DNA of 64,000 bases from the NCBI GenBank assembly GCA_017654935.2, contig CM065680.1:31226906-31290905 (forward strand), written 5' to 3'. Numbering within the stretch: position 1 is the stretch's first letter; every line of letters starts with the position of its first letter. Origin of the DNA: Phymorhynchus buccinoides (lineage: Eukaryota; Mollusca; Gastropoda; Neogastropoda; Raphitomidae). This document shows positions 23,301-33,660 of this stretch, piece by piece. The position numbers and the translations under genes were made by a program. The notes under the pieces were generated by a model that saw nothing but the letters and a program-made list of their open reading frames with translations, had not been told where the DNA came from and made no database searches.

Positions 23301-25406
23301 ACATCTACATCTAGCAAGAAATAATGAGCGCTGTTTCAATGTCCAGCCCGCAAAGACCTCTGTATTAAGAAACAGCTTCTTTTCCAGAACCATCCGGGAG
23401 TGGAACAGCCTGACCACCAAGGTTGTTTCTGCTGGATCCGTGGATGACTTTCTTCTTCTTCTCTTCTGGTCAGTATGTTTCAAGACCATTCTCCATCAGC
23501 AGGCCCCTGACAGGAACTAAACAATACCCTTCCAGTCCATCCCCACACCCTGTCCCCTTTTTTCCTTACCCCCATCCCACCCCCTACTTCACTCCAAACA
23601 AATTTTAGTTAGTTTAGCCGTTGCTGGGATACATGTGGCATCATGCTGGCTGCACGCTGAACGGGCGATGGCTGGCCAGGTCATAAACATAGATAATTAG
23701 ATTAGGATATGCTCTGAGCCTCTCCCCTAGTTTTTGTTGATATAATACCACAATGTGGCCCTTTCAACCTCCAAGACCAAGAAGAATGCCAGTCAACTCA
23801 GCCTTTTACCAGGTCAGCCTCATGCCAACTCGGCCTTGGGTGCAAGTCAACTCGGCCTCAAGCCCTGGTCATTTCGTCCTCGGGTTCACTTGTCTACTAG
23901 GAAAGACGTGCACATGGCTCTATCCGTGTCAATAATTATTACTTATTAGCGATAATATTTGGTTAATGTGATGTTGATATGGCATTTTATACTGTTGTGT
24001 GAATGGCGTCGCTTGCATCCTCAAACAATAATATACAGACATACAGATACATACAATGATACATGCACCCACAGACAGACAAACACACACATAGAGAGAA
24101 ACAAAACATCCAGACACACACACACTTGCTAAGTCTCACAATAGAAAGTGTGCAAAATTGTAGTTTGGAAGAAAGAAATTCTAAACTAAGAAAGCATCTA
24201 TGATTTTCATCTGTTTGCCAGGGGGGTTGGGATTATAGTTAACTCTTTTTAGATAGATAGACTCGAGACAGACACATACAGAAAGAAAGAAAACGACAGA
24301 TACTGAGAGTGAGACAGTGAGTAGACAGAGATGGAGATATATACACAGAGAGGGAGACAGTGAGAAAGAAAGCGGAGAGTGACAGAGAAAGACATAATAC
24401 TTAACCCTCTCTAGGACACAGACGCCAAATTCGACCGAATTTTGTCAACTCATGCAGCCCGTATGCGCCGATTGCGCCCGCTGAACGCCAGGTCTAGTAC
24501 GTTCACTTTCACTTTCTCCCTACCCACAATGCAATATACTAAGTTAGTTCTTCCTTTACCTCAGTCTCGCTGGTCCGTTTTTGGTTCTTACAGCAAGGGA
24601 AAGCACCCACTAGTCTTTTTGAACGGATTTTTCGAAGTGACCCCCAATTTTTTTCTTATTTCCACGTGACGTGCGCAGTATTGACTCGGCGCGATGCTCG
24701 GAGCGCCATTACAGATTTTTTTAATCCAATTCATGGTTTGTTGTGCGACAGTGTGTTAGCTTTGGAATGAAAATATCATCATTGCTATTCAATATATGCA
24801 TCTTTCAGAAAATAAATTTATGTGAGTTCGACTTTATTTGGGGTGATTTTTTTAAATAAAAGATATGGTGTGACGTTCGGAGTTACTTCCCATCACTTGG
24901 TACTCATGATCGATTCTCGGTTCGATTGATCAGAGTGAGAGGGTTAATAGAGATACAATCATACATAGTGACAGAGAGACAGTCGGAGAGAGAGAGAGAT
25001 AGACAAAACTTTTTTTTTTTTAAACACGTCATTTGACTCATGTCGAGGACCAGTTGGTCGGAAACGAGGCCGATTTGACTCATATTCATAGGGCGAGGCC
25101 GAAACGACCAAAAAATGCGGGTCCGAAGTGACACGAGGCCGATCTGACCGGTCACCATCAAGACAAGTCTCTCTCTTCAAATTCACCGAAACTTATACTT
25201 TCAGCAGACGAATTCTTAGAATAACATGAAATAAGCTACTCACTTAAGCTTAAATTGCATGATAAACTGACACAAATCTACATTAAGCACAGGACTGAAG
25301 CATCTTAAAAAGATTTCGATGTAAGATTCCAATGTTAAACATAATATAAAACGTACGTAAAGAAAGGTGGAAATTTGTACTGCCAGGGCCATTCGAAGTC
25401 CGCCAT
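17097..25406 (-). CDS. VPS25: VPS25, ESCRT-II winged-helix subunit (six exons)
   Basis: Spliced minus-strand gene with coding exons 25406-25357, 22350-22205, 21269-21216, 19992-19904, 18948-18873 and 17197-17097. All introns are GT-AG and phases join exactly to give 171 codons plus TGA, against about 176 residues in human. The start MADFEWPWQY leads into the FPPFFTIQPN segment that anchors VPS25 to VPS22/VPS36. Two winged-helix domains follow: the first (about residues 25-90) holds KKQLEAWCSLVL and EAQSSPLF; the second includes EWQDKLRKQCLVMWRTPDEWG and NNTVCTFYELTEG and ends in GVKFF, as in animal VPS25. Known role: two VPS25 copies complete the Y-shaped ESCRT-II complex on endosomes and recruit CHMP6 for multivesicular body sorting. 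Introns hold LINE, hAT-like and pogo-like insertions. Start chosen as the only ATG before the conserved N terminus. Confidence 0.97.
17217..17392. mobile_element. pogo-like MITE, GTCTTATAAGGGAGG family (copy 1)
   Basis: Starts CAGTGAAACCTCCCTTATA and ends TATAAGGGAGGTTCCACTG, flanked by TA. The motif GGTCTTATAAGGGAGG recurs internally. It matches 49039-49199. The CAGTGGAACC termini with TA duplication are those of pogo/Tigger-like elements. It lies in VPS25 intron 5 directly before the last exon. Confidence 0.85.
17393..18306. other. VPS25 intron 5, unassigned part
   Basis: AT-rich intron sequence. A segment near 17935-17995 (TCACTTCACACTTGTTGTG and a TTTG run) resembles one arm of the hairpin element at 59161-59291, suggesting a decayed relative. 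Confidence 0.4.
18307..18810. mobile_element. hAT-like MITE in VPS25 intron 5
   Basis: Termini CAGGGATCACGCT and the inverse AACGCGATCCCTG form an imperfect inverted repeat, flanked by direct GAATGA on both sides (18301-18306 and 18811-18816). CAGGG termini are typical of hAT elements, which usually make 8 bp duplications; only 6 bp are seen here. The GC-richer interior frame is not recognised. Confidence 0.5.
18873..18948 (-). CDS. VPS25: VPS25 exon 5
   Basis: Encodes VSSNGMNNTVCTFYELTEG to TTNQ plus one base. It matches the NNSVFTLYEL stretch of vertebrate VPS25. Acceptor GTGTCAG, donor GTATTG. Confidence 0.95.
19440..19808 (-). mobile_element. tRNA-derived SINE with conserved GAGGTCC domain (copy 1)
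   Basis: On the minus strand a tRNA-like head (GTGGCAC..GGTAACGCG A box; CGAGTTCGAAC B box) is followed by a central block GGATGAGACGATAAACCGAGG and then a body ending in GAGGCGTCTGTGACTATA (minus-strand order reversed). It is the same family as 61965-62563. The central block is also in the SINE at 30538-30835 and resembles conserved central domains of metazoan SINEs. This copy is uninterrupted and serves as the empty site for the TTAA element at 62166. Confidence 0.75.
19904..19992 (-). CDS. VPS25: VPS25 exon 4
   Basis: Encodes (G)HIEWQDKLRKQCLVMWRTP to GKLIYSW, the start of the second winged-helix domain. Acceptor ACTGCAG, donor GTTAGT (less common but acceptable). Phase 0 end. Confidence 0.95.
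20025..20690 (-). mobile_element. 3' fragment of the 33.7-35.9 kb LINE family
   Basis: The minus strand encodes HKAAPSYLCNNISIYTPART and the following residues of the same LINE C terminus, then its 3' UTR down to the CAACAACAA tail. Frameshifts, a 54 bp segment present in tandem (GGATAACATAAATGG at 20146 and 20203), and an AT run (20284-20335) show decay. It lies in VPS25 intron 3 in the same orientation as the gene. Confidence 0.85.
20284..20335. repeat. (AT)n microsatellite
   Basis: About 52 bp of AT repeat inside the LINE fragment. Confidence 0.9.
21216..21269 (-). CDS. VPS25: VPS25 exon 3
   Basis: A short 54 bp exon, too small for an ORF scan. Encodes (R)KLSLDAIYTILDELKKR(G), matching the helix that follows the conserved PLF segment in VPS25. 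Acceptor ATCAG, donor GTATG. Confidence 0.95.
21577..21692. repeat. (GGTGT)n pentanucleotide with higher-order unit
   Basis: GGTGT repeats broken at regular spacing by GAGGTAGT or GATGTAGT, giving a higher-order unit of about 30 bp present three times. Located in VPS25 intron 2. Confidence 0.85.
22205..22350 (-). CDS. VPS25: VPS25 exon 2
   Basis: Acceptor TTCTTTTTTAACAG; donor GTATCC. Encodes most of the first winged-helix domain (IQPNLETRKKQLEAWC through NKVIS) and leaves one base of Arg. Confidence 0.95.
22676..23520 (+). mobile_element. degenerate LINE reverse transcriptase C-terminal fragment
   Basis: Frames broken by stops encode EIKISLEAWSKEWDMKIN then YRYLGVEFSCHLTWSAHISKV, KANARLGMLRRNLCFC and VRSLFEYSTTHSM. 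This is the classic order after the RT catalytic core (W..W.m.iN..K, YLGv..d..l.W..Hi..v..ka...lg.lrRnl). It ends with NSFFSRTIREWNSL. The strand is opposite to VPS25, in whose intron 1 it lies. Dead copy. Confidence 0.85.
23521..24400. other. VPS25 intron 1, unassigned part
   Basis: No gene seen. Contains three repeats of a phrase with CAACTCGGCCT at about 23795-23855 and AGACAG/GAGAGA-rich sequence at about 24255-24400. Confidence 0.4.
24405..24943. mobile_element. TTAA-flanked element with CCCTCTC termini
   Basis: TTAA precedes CCCTCTCTAGGACACAG at 24401-24404, and TTAA follows GTGAGAGGG at 24944-24947. It is 539 bp long with no transposase frame. TTAA target sites and CCC-starting ends are piggyBac-like. 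Located in VPS25 intron 1. Confidence 0.6.
25357..25406 (-). CDS. VPS25: VPS25 exon 1
   Basis: Encodes MADFEWPWQYKFPPFF plus two bases of Thr-17. Donor GTACGT. The intron that follows is about 3.0 kb (22351-25356) and contains a sense-opposed LINE fragment and a TTAA element. Confidence 0.95.
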
Positions 25407-25689
25407 TGCGATCGCAGGCATGAATGGGAGATAACTGGAGAAAAATGTTTAACTATGCATACAGCACCGTGTTCTGCGTTGCTAAGAAAACAACTCGTGA
25501 GAACGAACGAACGAACGAACGAACGAATCTTTTTTTATTGATGGTTAAGAATAAGCATAGCTTCTTTACATCTTGCCATCAAAAAAGAGAAAATGCAAAA
25601 ACAATTCATAAATAAACAACATTAGCTAGTAAATCATAATGTAGACCAAAAACGCAAGAAAAAGTACATGAAAATACCAAGCAAATACA

Positions 25690-25780
25690 CACACATACGC
25701 GCACGTACACGCACGCACGCGCACACACGCACACACACACGCACGCACACGCACACGCACACGCACACACACACGCACGC

Positions 25781-25851
<71 letters not shown>
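25690..25851. repeat. (CA)n/(CG) microsatellite
   Basis: About 160 bp of CA with interspersed CACG. It lies about 280 bp upstream of the VPS25 start. Confidence 0.95.
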
Positions 25852-25855
<4 letters not shown>

Positions 25856-25939
25856 CAAAAGTCGACGTTAACATCAAGATAGATAACCATACATATCAAG
25901 TCACATCATAATAATGAAAACATAAGGACTAGACTAAGT

Positions 25940-26600
25940 ATTTATGACTTAGAATTAACCAACTCTGTCATCAACAGTTTATGGTAGTTTTGTTTAAAAC
26001 TGCTCAGACTACTTTTAATTGTTGAAGTAGCGAGAATTGTAGTAGTAGTAGTAGGGGTAGGGACTAAATAAGCTGTCAAGCTTTTTGGCAGTCCCATCGA
26101 ATCATCAATTTTTATTTTGTATCTTTGATCAAGGTGTAATCGGTTGAATTTTCTTATCATGCAATTTTAATCAATGCTTCTAAATATATTTATAAATTTT
26201 GGATGATTATCTAGACGACTTTTGAATGTATTAGTATTGGGTTTTAGGTCCACTGGTAAATCATTCCATAGGTTAGCAATTCTGTTAGTAAAACAATATT
26301 TTTTAATGTTAGTGTTATCAGAGAGCTTAAACTATCTCTGGTGTTATATCGCTTAATGAAAACCTTACCATATGAATTCCTTGTTATATCATACTGTACA
26401 GATTTAAAGAAATCATCCCATGACAAATCAACATGACCATTAAATATTTTATATGCTTCAATCAGGTCTCCCCTGACTCTTCTACCTTTAAGGGAATAGA
26501 GATTAAGATAAAGACGTCTGTTTTCATAAGTCCTATTTCTGCATTTTTTAACAAGCTTTGAAGCCCTTCGTTGAACTGCCCTTCCACAAAGCACCACCTG
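25940..26600 (-). mobile_element. LINE RT C-terminal fragment, family L-a (minus)
   Basis: The minus strand encodes RRASKLVKKCRNRTYENR, YSLKGRRVRGDLIEAYKIF and the following residues, closely resembling the fragments at 31385-32190 and 29560-30010. The motif LkGRRlRGDLIe.yKi is the conserved C-terminal region of CR1/Jockey-type LINEs. No catalytic core remains. Confidence 0.85.
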
Positions 26601-26664
26601 AATAGGTTAGGCTTGACTTGAAAAGGTCAACGCGCGGCAAAGGTAACATGAGTTTATGTGTATG

Positions 26665-26984
<320 letters not shown>

Positions 26985-27029
26985 CCTGCAAATAAAGTAA
27001 TAATAAAAAAGAGGAGGAGAAGCTGAAGG

Positions 27030-27060
27030 GGGGGGGGGGGGGGGGAAGGGGAGGGGGGGA
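27030..27060. repeat. poly-G tract
   Basis: A G homopolymer of about 18 bp followed by GGGGA-rich sequence. Confidence 0.8.
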
Positions 27061-27638
27061 TGTTGAAGATAGGAAGATATCTGCAATATTGCTGGGGAAT
27101 TTCACAAATCACATTTCTTCCAATTTCTTTAAATAATCCACCTAATAAAACACTGTTTTCATGACATAAAGTTTTGCACTCCAAGAAGTAGATTTGATTT
27201 ACCAAATGCATCAATTTGCTAAATTAACTGAAATTTAATAACTACACTGTAAATGAAAAGGAGTAAAACAAGGCCTTAATGTACTGCAATGTGATTTTTA
27301 ATTCAGCTTTGGTATACTACTGGTAAAACTTGAAAAAAGAAAAAAGAAGCCTGCAGGAAAAGTGAGTAGAAAGAGTGAAACATTTAAAGGAAAAGGAAAA
27401 AAATGTGGAGGGGGTGGAGTGTGGAGGATGGAGGCCTGACAAATGTATAAGTAGGCAGAAGTATGGCAAGGTAGGATTATTTCCTATATATGTAGCCTAT
27501 ATGTATATGTAGATATATTTTAATTCATTAAATATTTTATTATTTGTTTATATATTTTATTATTTTTTGTTTTGTATTTCCAATCAGACTTATTTGAATA
27601 TCACAGGACGATTTGCATTATTTGGGTGTGTCCATGTG

Positions 27639-27639
<1 letters not shown>

Positions 27640-27701
<62 letters not shown>
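27640..27701. repeat. (CA)n microsatellite
   Basis: A pure CA run of about 60 bp. Confidence 0.95.
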
Positions 27702-27703
<2 letters not shown>

Positions 27704-28354
27704 AAAGTGAAGGACCTGAACGTCCTATTGTTAATGTTATACTATACCACCCAGTCTATTGGAATGAATTTTGGTGTACATATTTGTGAGAATAGAACCT
27801 ATCGACTGCCGGCAGTGATTGATGTAGTTTTATTCCAAGATGAAGGTCACGCAAGTTTTGGGATTTGAACCTTCAAAATAATAATCGTATCTCGCCAAGT
27901 TTAACACATACTTCAATCCAGTTTAAAAAATAAAAAAAAACGTTTTCATACGAAAGCCCTATGACATTAGCTTTTGATTTGCCTGTGCTTCCATGCATGT
28001 GTACACGCCCCCGTGCAAATTATGAGGTTCAAACCTCAAAGCTTTGTGTCGTGAAACGCTAAACAGAATCACTTCAAAATTGGTGTGGTTCGTTCATGGT
28101 ACACTAAATGTCCCATACACAAATTATAACCGTGCTGAGCTTGACCTTGAAGATTGACCCTGAAAACGAAAAGTTCTTCTTGTGGACATATCTTTCACGT
28201 CATTGGACTTACAATGTTCAAACTTTGTATGCGAGTGCATTGGCGGCTTAATTGTGGCACTTCCCAATATTGAGTAACAATCAAGGTCAGGGTCAAGCCG
28301 CGTGGGAGGGGACTTTGCTGCCGCTCGGCGACACACTTGTTATTTTGTTGTTGT
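27702..28354. other. no gene seen
   Basis: Contains a GACCTTGAAGATTGACC phrase near 28140, similar in style to the one near 44750-44790. No ORF or element boundary supported. Confidence 0.4.
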
Positions 28355-28600
28355 TGTTGTTTGTAGATCGCTCAGACAGTTTCCTCTCATATGAGCGCAG
28401 ATGCGTCATACTGCACATTGTGCGCTTAACTAAGAGATAGTTAGACCAAGCATGTCTGTCTTCGGCTAGAGAAAATCTTTGTAAGAATTTCTAGAACAAA
28501 TCAAGAGAATGGTAAAGGCAGAAATAGAGTAGATGACAGTAAGGAAAAGACAGTCAAGGAGAGCGACAGATTAGAGGAAGTATATAACAAGCACGTGCCT
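28355..28600 (-). mobile_element. GAA-tailed repeat (copy, tail eroded)
   Basis: On the minus strand it carries the family blocks CTAATCTGTCGCTCTC, CTGTCATCTACTCT, GCCGAAG, the TTAGTTAAGCGCAC block, and GACGCATCTGCGCTC. Same family as 37121-37450. Confidence 0.65.
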
Positions 28601-28959
28601 TTCACTTTCTGTTTGTAGGCCTTTTCTAGCGGCCTTCTCTGGTGGTCTAATGGCCTTATTATATTTGTAATATTATATAACATCTAAGAAAAGTAAGTTC
28701 ATATCTCATGTCATTCATTTTTTGCTCAGCACTGTAGATAGTAGGGCCTATGCTGGGCATCTGACATTATATTTATTTGTTTTACAAAAGGACGTACATA
28801 ACCTTTTTTAATCATATCATATCATATATGGCATATAGGCTTTTATCATTAGCCTTTAGCCTGCTATTTCCTTTTAGTTTATAAGGAAACGCAATTTAAA
28901 ACTTTTATTATTATTATTTATTATTATTTTTAGAGTACAACATACAGAGAAACAAGCAA

Positions 28960-29365
28960 ACTGATCTGCATACTAATTAATAGTAATTATTACTGAATAC
29001 TTATTTTAGTATATATGGAAGAAATAATCTTTCCAAACCATTATCTAATTTGTTTTTAAAACTATTGAGCGTTCCTTGCGGTTGCAGTATCATTTGATAG
29101 TGAATTCCAATTGTTAATAACAGTGTTAGTGAAAAAAATGTGCATAAATATTAGTATGAACTAATGATTTTGTTATTTTTAAGGAGTGTCCTCTAGTGAT
29201 AGAGTTACTAAGAGAAAAAGTGTGTTTGTAGTTCTAGTATCATAATATCCGTTTAAGATCTTAAAAGTTTCAATCGTATCTCCCTGTGCTCTTCTATACT
29301 CTAGGCTAGGTAGATTAAGAAATTTTAGTCTTTACTCATAGCTCATGTTCTTTCATTGTATTCAT
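28960..29365 (-). mobile_element. LINE RT C-terminal fragment, family L-b (minus)
   Basis: The minus strand encodes, with frameshifts, LKFLNLPSLEYRRAQGDTIE and FKILNGYYDTRTTNTLF, then FFTNTVINNWNSLSNDT. These are the same conserved C-terminal LINE motifs as the plus-strand copy at 29560. Confidence 0.75.
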
Positions 29366-29410
29366 TTATTACTTTGTGGCGTAATATTACTTGCAATGAA
29401 CTGATCACTT

Positions 29411-29536
29411 CTTCTTCTTCTTCTTCTTCTTCGATTGCTCAGACAGTTTCCTGTCAATCACGAGCGCAGATGCGTCATGCTGCCGTTGTGCGCCTAACTA
29501 AGAAATAGTTAGGCCCAGCAAGTCCGACTTCGGCTG
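29411..29536 (-). mobile_element. short GAA-tailed SINE-like insertion with 12 bp duplication
   Basis: Flanked on both sides by TGAACTGATCAC (left 29399-29410, right 29537-29548). The minus strand runs from ACAGCCGAAGTCGGACTTGC to GATTGACAGGAAACTG and ends in a GAA tail (TTC repeats in plus sense). It is the 3' part of the GAA-tailed family, so it is a 5'-truncated retroposed copy. Confidence 0.8.
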
Positions 29537-29559
29537 TGAACTGATCACGAATTATGATA

Positions 29560-30010
29560 ATCATACAAGTGTGCACCTTTCGTAAGTATAAGCACATAGA
29601 TCTTATAGAAGTGGTACAGATAAGATTTACTAAGAAAATTCAGGGGACAAACAACATGAGTTCTGAGGAAAGACAACAGTACTTAAAATTACTGAGTTTG
29701 GAGCATAGAAGATTAAGAGGTGATATCATTGAAGTGTATAAAATTGTACATGGCCTTTATGATCATACTACCACAACAAATTTACTGACTCTGTGTGAGG
29801 AGGATAGAACACGCGGACATAAACTATAAACTTTTAAAGAAAACTACTAACACTAAATTGGCACAAACTTTCTTTGCTAGCAGGGTAATTAATGCATGGA
29901 ATGATCTAACTAACGAGGCAGTAAATGCTTTTAAAAATTCAATAGATAAGCACTTTCAAAATATTATGTATGCAATTAATCTTACAAAATTAGATCAGTA
30001 GTATATAACA
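29560..30010 (+). mobile_element. LINE RT C-terminal fragment, family L-b (plus)
   Basis: Two overlapping frames encode LIEVVQIRFTKKIQG, LLSLEHRRLRGDIIEVYKIV, then TFFASRVINAWNDLTNEAV. This is the conserved LINE C-terminal order with one frameshift near 29825. Confidence 0.85.
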
Positions 30011-30537
30011 CAACTGCTAAGTGGCCATCGGTTTTTACGCCGATTATCAAAAACAAAATGAAGTCAATATGTAGAGGGCGAAAGGCTATAACAAGCCTAC
30101 AGAGCCTTATTTCATATATCATATATCATTTCATATATCATATATCATATATAACACGAGCTTTGTTATGACAGGGTTTCTGTGTTTATAGCCGCAAGCC
30201 TTCTTATCGTTTTCCCCCACAAAGGGAAACAATCTCCAAAAACAAGTGCCAAGTCATTTTCGATTTTGTGCTGATGTGTCCTGGGGAGTGTCAGTTGGAG
30301 TACTTGGGCATGATCATGCTTTAGAACTATACTAGTTCAGTCCATTTAGATCGAATTCCTGCTTGAATAAGCTCCTTTAAGCATGAAAAGACGTGTATTG
30401 TATTTGATATTCAGGTAAGATTTGTATTCATGAGCAAACATTGTCACGAAAGTTATTGAAATGCTACCAAACTCTGAAACTGAACACAATATAACATTTT
30501 TACAAATTTCACTTTGGTATGATTCTGTGAAAGCCAG

Positions 30538-30835
30538 GAGCCGCTGTAGCTCAGTTGGTTGAGTCGGCAGCTGGTAATTCGTCAGGTTTGCGAGTGTGCG
30601 GGTTCGAATCCAGCTGGGGTGGTGTGCCCTTGGGAAAGGCACTTTACTCCTGTTTTCCTTACTCCACCCAGGTGTAAATGGGTACCTGACGTCAGTTGGG
30701 GAAAATGTCCTTTGGATGAGACTTAAAACCGAGGTCCCGTGTGCAAATGCATGCACAAAGATCTTGAGCACATGTTAACTCTAATAATCAAAGTGTTGAT
30801 TGTGGCCACGTACAGTCAAGAAGAAGAAGAAGAAG
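30538..30835 (+). mobile_element. tRNA-derived SINE with GAA tail
   Basis: The head has A box TAGCTCAGTTGGTTGAGTC and B box GGGTTCGAATCC. The body contains GTGCCCTTGGGAAAGGCACTT, GTGTAAATGGGTACCTG and GGATGAGAC..ACCGAGGTCCCGTGTGC, a conserved central domain shared with the SINE at 19440 and 61965. It ends in a (GAA)n tail at about 30820-30834. The reading frames over it are incidental. Confidence 0.85.
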
Positions 30836-31078
30836 CACCATGGGCCAATGTATTCACCCAGTACATCACACTTCACTCCCACCAAATGCAAAGACATTCA
30901 CTGCCAAATGGCCTGTCATGTGTTTGTTTATTTTCAGAGCTTATGTCAGTGATTTTTCTGTTAAAACAATGCATGCACGCTGGAAAAAAATAGTTACCCC
31001 CCTCTTGTCGGTTGAGATGCAACGGACAACCAAGAACGTAAACAAATACATGTCCAAAAATGCAAGGTAATGACTCGC
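30836..31078 (+). mobile_element. element A family (CACCATG..ACCAAGAACGT), copy without inner insertion
   Basis: Contains CACCATGGG, CTCCCACCAAATGCAAAGA, GAGCTTATGTCA, CTGTTAAAACAATGC, GAGATGCAACGGACAACCAAG. It matches 44100-44435 and 57198-58039. It provides the empty TTAA site for the insertion at 57334. Confidence 0.7.
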
Positions 31079-31302
31079 ATGAAAAAAGGTAGCTTGTTAA
31101 AAAAAGTAGCTCGCTACCTATGAGAGTCTGTATTTGCGGCATTTTGCGACATTGAGCATGAACCACAAATTTCACTTTTTTCTAGGGTTAGGGATAGGGT
31201 TAGGGTTAGGGTTAAAGTAAAGAAAGAGTGAAATTTGTGGTTGTCGCAAATACAGACACATAGTAGCGAGCTACTTTTTTTTAACGTGCTACCTTTTTTC
31301 AT
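31079..31302. mobile_element. foldback element with telomere-like core
   Basis: Terminal arms ATGAAAAAAGGTAGC and the inverse pair through AAAAAAGTAGCTCGCTAC and a second inner arm (GTCTGTATTTGCG; ACCACAAATTTCACT). Between them sits TAGGGTTAGGGATAGGGTTA, that is, five to six TTAGGG-type repeats at about 31183-31214. No ORF. Confidence 0.75.
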
Positions 31303-31384
31303 ACGACAATGACTAATGTACATTGGAACTTATATGGAAGGAAAACCCCTAAACATGATTATTACATGAAGCTGAACTGCACAA

Positions 31385-32190
31385 CAAGTAAAATTAATAT
31401 ATATATGTGAAAACGAGAAAGACTTGGGAATAACTTTTGATCCAGCTTTGAAATTTGATACACACACAGGAGGTAACCAGTAAAGCTAATCAAGGAATGG
31501 GATTAATCAAAAGATCATTTGACTATCTTCATAAAGATATATTTTGAGGGGTGCCTGCCAGAACGGTCTATCTCAAAAGGAATAAAGAGCACAGATGGGC
31601 AGTTCTGGCATTCACCCCTCGATTTGTTAAATTATACAAGGCAATGGTTCGACCTCGCATAGAATATGGCAACTGTATATGGCATCCTAACCTAAAAAGA
31701 CAATCAATAGTAATTGAAAAACTTCAGAGAAGAGCCACAAAATTAGTTAAAGCATGTAAAAATATGTTTTACGAGGAACGTTTAAATTTTCTAAAATTAC
31801 CATCTTTAAAAGGAAGAAGGCTTAGAGGGGACCTCATTCAAACCTATAAAATTGTACATAATCTCGATGATATAAATTACAATGACTTTTTCATAAAATG
31901 TACAGTAGACAAAACAAGAAATAGTGATGGTAAATTGTTTCTTAACAGATCTAATAGTAATACTAACACCCGCAAAACTTTTTTACTAACCGTGTTGTGG
32001 AATGATCTACCAATTAACATAAAGAATGCACCTAGCATTAATGAATTCAAAAATCTTTTGGACGAAAACCCAAATTTGAAAACAAAATTTAAATGTTTCG
32101 ATGAATTAAAAAAAAAAAAAAAAAAAAAGCCATTCTCTAAAGATTTATCTTTTTTAAAAATTAGTTTTTGATTTAAGAGACGCAAACCAC
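31385..32190 (+). mobile_element. LINE RT C-terminal fragment, family L-a (plus), interrupted
   Basis: Encodes EKDLGITFDPALKFDTHTG, QGMGLIKRSFDYLHKDIF, then, after a 75 bp insert, FVKLYKAMVRPRIEYGNCIW, LQRRATKLVKACKN, LPSLKGRRLRGDLIQTYKIV and LWNDLPINIKNAPSINEFKN. It ends in a poly-A-like run at about 32108-32127. Family as at 25940. The catalytic core is missing. Confidence 0.9.
31546..31620. mobile_element. 75 bp inverted-repeat insertion inside a LINE
   Basis: The termini GAGGGGTGCCTGCCAGAAC and the reverse complement of GTTCTGGCATTCACCCCTC agree at 17 of 19 positions. Protein homology on both sides of the insert is continuous (HKDIF, then FVKLYKAMV), so the segment is foreign. It is too short to carry a gene. 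Confidence 0.65.
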
Positions 32191-33660
32191 TAAATAATTT
32201 GTCAAGTCAAATTCATTGAGAAGGGGCGTAATAAGGGCCGAGAGGCCTATGCATAGCCCTACACCACCTACCTACCTACCTACCTGCTAGAAGAGTTAAA
32301 GCCCATTCCACTATTCAGTAGGAGTAGGCCATGTTGTGCCGGTGGAATGGATGACACAAACTCACATAGCATGCATCCTGTGCGCCAATTGCAGTCTAAA
32401 TGAAGACTTTGGGCATGGGGCAGAATAAACATTCGAAATTAATGCTTGTTGAACATTTCATCTTCTTCTTCCCATGACAATGGCATTAGGCTGCCAACTT
32501 CATCAAGTTGAAGATTCTGCTGTGCTTTTGGGGGGTAGATCTATAGTTCTAAGAGTACTTTTTAAAAAGAGTGAGCCAACACCCATCCCAGCTTTGCGCC
32601 GGGACAAGCCAGCGCAGACTGAGGCGGTGCCTGCACCATATGCCCCAGGAAGTGGAGGGTGCAGGATGGGGGAGGGGGGGTTGCAGATGCAGGATGGTTT
32701 AAATTTAATAGAGGTGCTTTTCGAGGCCCTTCTTGAAAGCCTCCAATGATTGGATGGAGGCAACATCTTTGTTTCATCTGTCTTCATCATCGTTTTAAAC
32801 TAAGATTCTTATGATTACAAGGTTCTGTATTTAGACAAGGGTGTAACTTTAACGCCTCTTTGTTATGAAGGGGGGAAGAGAAATAATTTCAACACAACAG
32901 AACCATAAAAATGATGGTGGCAGTTGTTTGGTGAATAAAGAGGAAGAGTGACATGAAAAGGAACAAGAAAGGTTGTAAAGTACATTTTCAGGCTTTTTCT
33001 TTTCTTATAGGAGCCAGAATGATGAACTATGATTCAATGATTATCCCTAAACAAGTAGGATTGAATACAGTATCAGACTATAAGTGAGCATATATGCTCT
33101 ATATGTGCCGCCTTCCCATGCTCTATTGCATAAAATGTAAAATAAAAAAAAGTTATAGAAATGTAGGATGGTCTGAAATGTGCCACTCAATCAATTTGCT
33201 TTTTATACTCCTAGTTCTAAGAGAACCGGAGTACATTGGAATGGGAATGAGGGCTGTGCATTTATCTGTCCATGTGTGTGTGTGTGTGTGTGACCAAAAC
33301 ATGTTCCACTTCACCGCACCTAAACCACTGAACCAATCTTAATTAAGCTTTGCAGAATGGTAGTGAAGTTGTGGCATGTTGTGTCAAATTTACCAAACGG
33401 CAAGCCATATCAATGTAATCACAGTGAATCAGATTTGAATATTGCAAACTCTGATTATTTCAATGATAATTGATGGATTTAAGTAAAATTAGTGTACATA
33501 GTGAAAATTCAAAATGTGTTACCAAAGGACTTTGTTGTAAAATATTTTTAACTCAGCATTGCCATATTGATACAGGACCCCCCTTTTTTAACAAAAACCC
33601 CCCCAATGACCCCAAAATTATCTCCCTTGGCTTCAGTAACTGGGAGTAGTTTATAGTTCT
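32191..33660. other. no gene seen
   Basis: About 1.5 kb between LINEs. The part at 33380-33610 (CAAACGGCAAGCCATAT) is a diverged repeat also at about 48630-48870. A CpG-containing segment at about 32470-32760 has short frames on both strands with no recognisable domain. Confidence 0.4.

Noticed and set aside
30840..31070. 76-codon frame resembling a short protein (MGQCIHPVHHT)
   Set aside because: It is the element A repeat, found with indels at 44100 and 57198.
32503..32790. Overlapping 70-95 codon frames on both strands
   Set aside because: No conserved motif or splice support was seen; the segment is moderately GC-rich, which opens frames by chance.
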